Below are positions 57,871 to 64,000 of a stretch of DNA of 64,000 nucleotides, one piece after another. Origin of the DNA: Luscinia megarhynchos. Taxonomy: Eukaryota > Chordata > Aves > Passeriformes > Turdidae. The stretch covers positions 43,940,451 to 44,004,450 of the forward strand of contig CM067564.1 in assembly GCA_034336665.1 (NCBI GenBank), in the 5' to 3' direction. The position numbers were made by a program, and so were the translations under genes. Within the stretch, counting starts at the first letter, position 1, and every line of letters starts with the position of its first letter. The notes under the pieces are model-generated. The model saw only the letters and a program-made list of their open reading frames with translations. It made no database searches and had not been told where the DNA came from.

Positions 57871-59021
57871 GCTTTTAAGAGGCTCAGGGTTCTCAGGGTG
57901 AAGGTGTTGCCTGCATGCAAAGCAGCCTTGTTGTTTCATTTCTGCAGCGCTGTTGGTGCGGGTGGCGCTTTGCAGCCCAAATGATGATTTTATTTTTTTT
58001 TCCCCTCTGTGTAACAAAATAATAATTATAGCAATTGTGGTGCAGTGAACAGCCATCAAAGGGAGGCAGCCAGACTTTATCTGACCAGGTGCTGGTGTGC
58101 ATTCAGTGGAAATGAGAGGGATGATTAGGGAAATGTGGCATCCTTTAGGATAAAATGCAGCACCTTCTCTCGAAGGTGTCTTTTCACAAAACCCCTTTTC
58201 ACCTAAGATTTCCCCTCTCTGGGACTCATTCTCCATGTCTCAGCTACAGAGGCACCAGAGAATATCAGTGCTGCTGTGTTTCAGGTGTGTAATAGAGCTT
58301 TGTTGCTGGAATAAGTTCTTACAGAAGAGCTCTAGCAGCTTATTTGATCAATACTTCCCTTTTGGAAAATCCCTAAATGCTTATTTACCCAACAGTCCAT
58401 AGAAATTTCAAAGGCAGAGTCTCCACACTCAATAATCTCTTTTTTTCTTTTTTTTTGGGATGTGAAAAATTTTAAGTGAATTTTTCAAAGCACTGATCTG
58501 AGAGCCACAGAGATTATATCCCTCTGTTTATCCTTCAACACCTCATCCACATGATCCTCTCAGCCAGCAAGGGGAACTTTATGGGACCACAGGAAAGCTC
58601 AGCTTCCTTTTACACCTTTTACAGTCACACTTGCTGCTCTTCAGGTCACATCCATCCTTCTGGCCTGTAGGAAGGAACCTCAGTGACCACACTGGGGTGT
58701 GATTCTCACCCTGCCTGCACAGCTTGGGGTGCTGAGATTTGGAACCATGATGCTGGAAATTTTCTGAGGAGATGGAAATGCAATATCCAAAAGGGAGATT
58801 TGGCTGACACACTGAAGTTTGGGGTTTGGAATGGGAGGATCTCCATGAATGGAATGTTTTATTATCTCAGTCTGCATTGCTGCTGGAGGTACTGTCCTTT
58901 CTCTGCGACTACATCAGATTTTTGGGGTCTAACCAAGGCACTGAAAATAACACTTAAATCACAATATGACTTTATTTTATGAGGACATGAACAATTTCCC
59001 TCTAATCCCAGCACCATATAA

Positions 59022-59125
59022 TGGTTAGGTTGGAAAGGAACCTTAAAAGTCATCCAGTTCCACCTCCCTGCCATGGACAGGGACAGCTCTCACTAGAGCA
59101 GGCTGCTCAGAGCCTGCAGCATCTC
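59022..59125 (-). mobile_element. CR1 LINE 3' tail
   Basis: TAATGGTTAGGTTGGAAAGG, AACCTTAAAAGTCATCCAGT, TCCCTGCCATGGACAGGGAC and CACTAGAGCAGGCTGCTC on the plus strand, that is, a minus-strand CR1. Confidence 0.92.
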
Positions 59126-62100
59126 AGCTGCATCCAGAGCTGTCCCAGCAAAAGTAGGAACCAGAGATGGAAAACAAGCAAAAAAATTAAAATCTTTGCA
59201 ATTGTGTCACCCTGACTGTGACAGGGTCAGCAGATGCTGAAAGTAGAGCTCTGCATCTCCAGGGTGTGACACAAAAAGCAAGGAAAGCAAACTTAGTGCC
59301 AGAATTGTTTAAATTTTACAATATTTGGCTCCAGAAAATCTGTAGGGTCTCACTAATGGATTTAGCTTGTGCACATCTTTGGGCACTGTAATCACCCAGA
59401 AAGGCAGGACTTGGAGGATGCTGAATTCAAAGCATGAATTTACAGCACAATTCCTTTTATCCACAATTACTGATAATCACCCAGCTCTGCTGAGCAAAGG
59501 GCCTGAAGGCTGAAGGAACCTGTTGCTCTCTGCAAGAAAGGCAGCCTCCTCTTCAGGAAATTGCAAATTTTATGATGTGGAGGAACATGGTGTGGACCGT
59601 TGGGAAGCCTTACACTCACAGCAGAGCAGGAACATAAATGCAAGCATAAAAAGTCTGTACTCCATTAAGATTCTGCAGCACTCTGGAAACTTGACACCAG
59701 TCCTTGAACTGATACTTAAACTACAGACCTAAAAACCAAATGCCTGTACCAGTTCTAATCAATTTGAGGAACTTTCCCTCTTGTTCTTGCGTTCCTGAAT
59801 GGTGTCTGAATGAAAACCTCTCAGCACAGTGGGTGCAATTTCCCTGTAATTGGTAAAGTTACTGTAACTGCACTGTCATTTGTTTATGGTGACATGTAAG
59901 TGCACAGTAACCACTGCTGTGGGTGCAGAAGTGAAAAGCAGCGTGCAATTATAATGTATTTCCAATTGCTGGCTCTTTATTCAGCTTTTATTATATCACA
60001 GAGCACCCTGGGGAGATGGGGCTGGGTATTTTTGGATGTCATTAGACTCCAGCCCTACTGCTGAGGAGGGGTGGGTTGGTGGTTTGTGCTATCTTTGGTC
60101 GCTGCCCATCTCTTTGTCCACAAAATTCTGAGCTGCAGATGACAAAGATCCACAACTGGGCAAACCTGCAGCCTTTTCCTGACCCAGTGTCAGGAATGCC
60201 TGGGATGGGGAGGGTATCAGATTCTGGGAATGATGTGGCAGGAGGGGAAAGCAGAGGGGTGTCCATCCTGCACTGGGATTTCACAGCAGCAGGATGAAAT
60301 GTGATCTGCTGAAGTTCTGTGGGGAGAAAGGGCAGATGAGCCAAAATCCATTGATTTCACAGGAAATCGTGGCCAGAAGCAGAGATGCTGCAGGAGGTCA
60401 GAGGGAGAGTCAACCCAGCTTCAGGAATCCCAAATACTAATGCTGTGGGCAGGGCAAAGCAGTGTCCAGCCAGGAGCTCACCTTGCCCTCAAACCATGCT
60501 CAAACCACCAGGGGAATGTGCACAGGCAAACAGGAGAAGCTGGAGCCTTGGGTACCATCCTGCTGCTGTTGGAAATTCAAGTCCTGTGGTTTGCAGGGAG
60601 ATGGTTTCCATTATTTCCAGCTCCATTCTCTGGGGATTTCATGGATCACTCCTGCTGCAGGTGATCTAGAGCCTAAATTTCTTAGCTTGCTTCTCTTCTC
60701 TTCTTTTTCTATATCTCACATCTCTCTAGATTTTTAAATATCCCATTGAGTGCACATGTACCCACCTTCACCCTCACTCAGCCCTTGCAGTCAGGCAGGA
60801 AAGGAGATCTTGCAGTCAGGTGATGGAAAAGACCTTGGATATCTCCTTGCAAAGACTCCAGTGCCTCTAACTGTTGATTTCTTACTGCTGTTGGCTCCCT
60901 GGCCCTGCTGGCAGCACAGACATCCATTAATGTGTGTTCCCTCCATCCTCTGCATCAGCCAAGCCTGAGATAACAGGAGAGAGCAGCCAAGTACCTGCCA
61001 CCACATGAGGACAGGGCTGTTAGGTATTAGCTGTAAATCAAAGGCAAGACTTGGCCACTGGGACAGCCTTTATCCCTGGTGAGTCTGTGGAATTGCTTTG
61101 GAGCCTGCTGAGATATCTGGGAAAAAAGGCTGGGGTGCTTTGATTGAGGGGGAAGATTCTGCTGGAGTGAAAGCAAGGAGGAGTGAGGGGTGGCTAATCC
61201 TTTATGGAGGCTTTTCCCAGATGTGGATTAGGCTGTGTTTGATTATCAGAGGCTGTTCCAGAGGCAAATAGTGAAAGCAGATCTTTAAGGGACAATTGGT
61301 GTATTATGAGCACTGTTTGCCCCTGTCCCCTGATGTTTGGTGCTTCTGCCACTTGTGCAATGCCAGCGTGCTTGCTCCTGCTGGGAATGAGATGAGGGCA
61401 GGGAAGGAGGTGATGTAACCAAATCTCTGACCTTTCTGCTGAATTTGGGGGTTTTGGGGGCTCAGCAAATCCCTCTGGGACTGAGCCAGCACCAGCCTTG
61501 TAAACCCATCCTCTCCAGGAGGGCTTGGATGTGTTAATTATTTATTTGATAACAAACCTGGAGGAGGCAAATGCCAGCCAGAATCCTGTAAATCAGGGCC
61601 ATTCTTTTGCACACTCTGTTTCAGTGGTGACTGTGACACTTGGCCGTGGTGTCACAGCTGCAGGTGAAGCCCTGGTTGGTGACACAGGCAGAGGTGACAG
61701 GAACAGAACACAACCAGGCAGAGAGGCAGCTGGTGGGCTTGGGGAGGGCATTTGTACCCTGGGAGCTGCCAGTCCATCCCAGATGAAGATATTTTGGGTA
61801 TGCTGAGCACCTTATAAACCCGTGAATCTCAGTTTCCTTGGGGCAGAGTGGTGGTGAGAAACATTTTCTCATTTGCAAGTGAGAATTTGATGTGGTATGA
61901 AGGAAATTATTCCAATCCAGCATTCCAACTGCAGATCCCATTTCCTTCCAAGTTACCTGCTGCTGTGACTTTCTGGGCTGGGTTTTAACTGCTCAGGATG
62001 TGAGAACTGCTGGTATTATTCCCACCTCTTTAGACCTCCCCTTTGCCTCTCCCTGCTGTCCCAGCCATGCTGGCAGCAGCCTTAGAAGTGAATTCATGCC

Positions 62101-62564
62101 CTCACCTCCTCCTCCATTCTGGAAAGTCGTTAACATGAAATTGCCAGGCAGAGAAGCTCCAGAGAGTTTAACGTGGCTACTTTATATTGCTGCTAGGAGT
62201 GTCTGGAATTGAAAATAAACCTGTTCTTGCAACTCCTGACCCTTTCATCATAAATCCAAACTTCCTTACGTGTCTCTCTCTGCTGCAGAAGACGACTGTA
62301 TTTCTGTCTCTACAAAGGCCTGTGTGCAGCTGAGAGCCACAGCTGCGCAGGAGCAGGGGGGTGTTTATTTGTAGGGTTTTGCTTGCTGGCTTTTTTTTTT
62401 GGCAGACGATCCCCAGAGGAAATAACCCAAATATGTGAAATGAAAATAGTTTTCGTGTGGCTTGCTGGCCTTGCTCCTGTTCCTGGGGGAGGGTCGTCCA
62501 CATGGCAAACCTCAGCACTGTGATTGCTCCTCTGGCACCCAACCAGCAGCACGTGAGTGGACAC

Positions 62565-62830
62565 AGAGTTCCAGAATAGTTTGGGTTGCAAGTGACCTAA
62601 AAAACATCAAATTCACACCTCCTTCTACCTTCCACTATCCCAGGCTGCTCCAAACTCCATCCAACCTGGGCTTGGACACTTCCAGGGCAGCCACAGCTTC
62701 TCTGGGCAGCCTGTGCCAGGACCTCCCCACTCTCATCACAGACAATTCTTCTTTAAATCTAGAGTGACTCTACCTTCTTTAAAAAAAAATCTGCTCCCCT
62801 ATTTCTGTGTAACACATTCCTAAAAGGATA
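62565..62830 (-). mobile_element. CR1 LINE 3' region, longer copy
   Basis: AGAATAGTTTGGGTTGCAAG, CTTCCACTATCCCAGGCTGC, CATCCAACCTGGGCTTGGAC and CAGCCACAGCTTCTCTGGGC follow CR1 order on the minus strand. Confidence 0.93.
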
Positions 62831-63557
62831 AATTAATTTAAATAATGCCAGTGGGGAAAAAGATGAAATAAATAGGCTTAAATTTAATTTTGTGCCTGTG
62901 TGGGATTATTAGCCCCATTAAGAGTAAGCCTGAGATCAGCTGGAGCCCAATCAGGTGGAGGAGGAACAGCCCAGTGACAACTAAGATTAGTGAAATCTCA
63001 ACAGGTTGGAGATGGGCTGCAAATCAGCCACAGGGGGTTTGTGCTTGGTGCTGGGATTTTGGGGCTATGTCCTCCCAGGCTCCTTCATGGGATGGGAGTG
63101 TCTGGGTGGTGTAGCAAGGCAGCCAGATGATGGTGTGGATCCTTTCTGGTCTCAAGTGCTTCAGCTGGAGAGGTTGGTTTTGGCTCTGCTCCCCCTAGGA
63201 GGATGCCTCTGCCTGTGCCAGCTCTGCTGGATTCATCTCCTTTCATGCTCACCAGAATAATTTCCTCTGGTTTGGGTTGGAGCTTTGTACCTGCACCTCA
63301 GGTAAGATGCACTATGAACCTTTTCATCATCTTGGTGTGAAGAAAGCTGCCTTGTTTTCCATGAAAACTTCCCTCCTTTCCCCTCTTTCTGCTGTTTGGG
63401 AATTTTCTGCTTTCAGCCTGAAATGATTCTTTCTAGCTTGTCAGGCCATTAGAGTGAGCACTTGGGCAGTTTGATTAAACCCTGGAAACACAAACTGTGC
63501 TCACCTCAGAGCTGAAGAGGTTCTGGTCGAGCTGGGCCTGACTTGAAGGCCTGGATC

Positions 63558-63625
63558 CTTGAATCTTAGATCCACAGGACAGTTCAGGTTGGCAAGACAT
63601 CAAGGGCCATGCAGTTGGGTTGAGG
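63558..63625 (-). mobile_element. Possible degraded CR1 terminus
   Basis: CTTAGATCCACAGGACAGTT, CAGGTTGGCAAGACATCAA resembles the CR1 minus-strand end, but the match is weak. Confidence 0.4.
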
Positions 63626-64000
63626 GGATTGTATTTAGGCTGAGAGGATCATCTGGAGCAGTTTTGTGCTCCCCTGGCTCTGTTGCAAGGTGCATTTCCA
63701 GCTTGCTTGGGTGGTTTTTTTCTCCTTCCCCATGTTGATTATGGATTTCCATGTACCAGAGCTGGCTTGCAGATTTTTCCTGGACCTTTTTGCTGACATT
63801 TTGGACTAGCAGCATCCTGGCTGCTGATCTGCTCCCTAATTGCTCTTTGAGCTGGTGTTTTAGCCCTGCTAAAAAGGGCAGCCCACAAACACTAATGACT
63901 CCTGCAGGCCAGAGCTCAGGCTAGTTGATCCCTCCTAATGGCCCTTTGAATTCCTCCTAGGTTTTATGTATTTATAAACACATTTAGGACACATTATTCT

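Larger units (their letters stand above)
47762..64000 (+). other. PLXNA4: PLXNA4 intron 2 (start only; continues beyond the window)
   Basis: The intron starts with GTAAGTGA. No later plexin exon is recognisable in the window: the next coding stretch, expected to begin with the rest of the sema domain and its next cysteine, is not found. Contents are CR1 tails (49875, 51622, 56645, 59022, 62565), a solo LTR (52351-53059), tandem repeats (48553, 53336), a CpG cluster near 55640-55870 and candidate conserved blocks. Reading through the donor adds only 11 codons before a stop at 47795-47797. Confidence 0.85.

Noticed and set aside
1..64000. CRISPR arrays, bacterial operons, prophage, tRNA or rRNA genes
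   Set aside because: No spaced direct repeats of the CRISPR type, no operon structure and no recognisable structural RNA. The DNA is vertebrate nuclear.

Overview
This window is vertebrate nuclear DNA, almost certainly from a bird and probably a songbird. The evidence is a set of CR1 LINE 3' tails ending in the ATTCTATG-type octamer, several solo LTRs that look like avian ERVL-class elements, and intron-exon structure with canonical GT/AG signals. There are no bacterial-style operons, and almost all open reading frames are chance frames.

The only confidently recognised gene is PLXNA4 (plexin A4, a semaphorin co-receptor for axon guidance), on the + strand. Its first coding exon runs from 46491 to 47761, with an AG acceptor before it and a GTAAGT donor after it. 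Translation starts at the ATG at 46583, so the window encodes the first 393 residues: the signal peptide and most of the sema beta-propeller. The rest of the protein lies beyond the right edge.

Layout. 1-702 is a CCAT/CAT microsatellite. 703-19300 is upstream intergenic DNA with a 420-bp solo LTR (1186-1605), a 708-bp solo LTR with a perfect 5-bp target duplication (7142-7849), CR1 tails, small tandem duplications and two AT-rich blocks that look like conserved non-coding DNA. A small CpG patch at 17385-17545 carries a CTCF-like motif. About 19300-23530 is a large CpG island, the likely PLXNA4 promoter, with a probable non-coding first exon ending at a GTAAGG donor (20882/20883). 20883-46490 would then be intron 1, and 47762 to the right edge is intron 2. 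Both introns carry CR1, MIR-like and LTR fragments. Intron 2 holds a second solo LTR (52351-53059) of the same family as the one at 7142 but in inverted orientation, also with a perfect 5-bp duplication.

I found no new multi-gene system. The observations most worth checking are the promoter and exon 1 architecture (G-runs, a perfect 30-bp TG/TA/CA palindrome 37 nt from the donor), candidate regulatory elements with homeodomain and PBX-like motifs, and the inverted solo-LTR pair that brackets the promoter and first coding exon.
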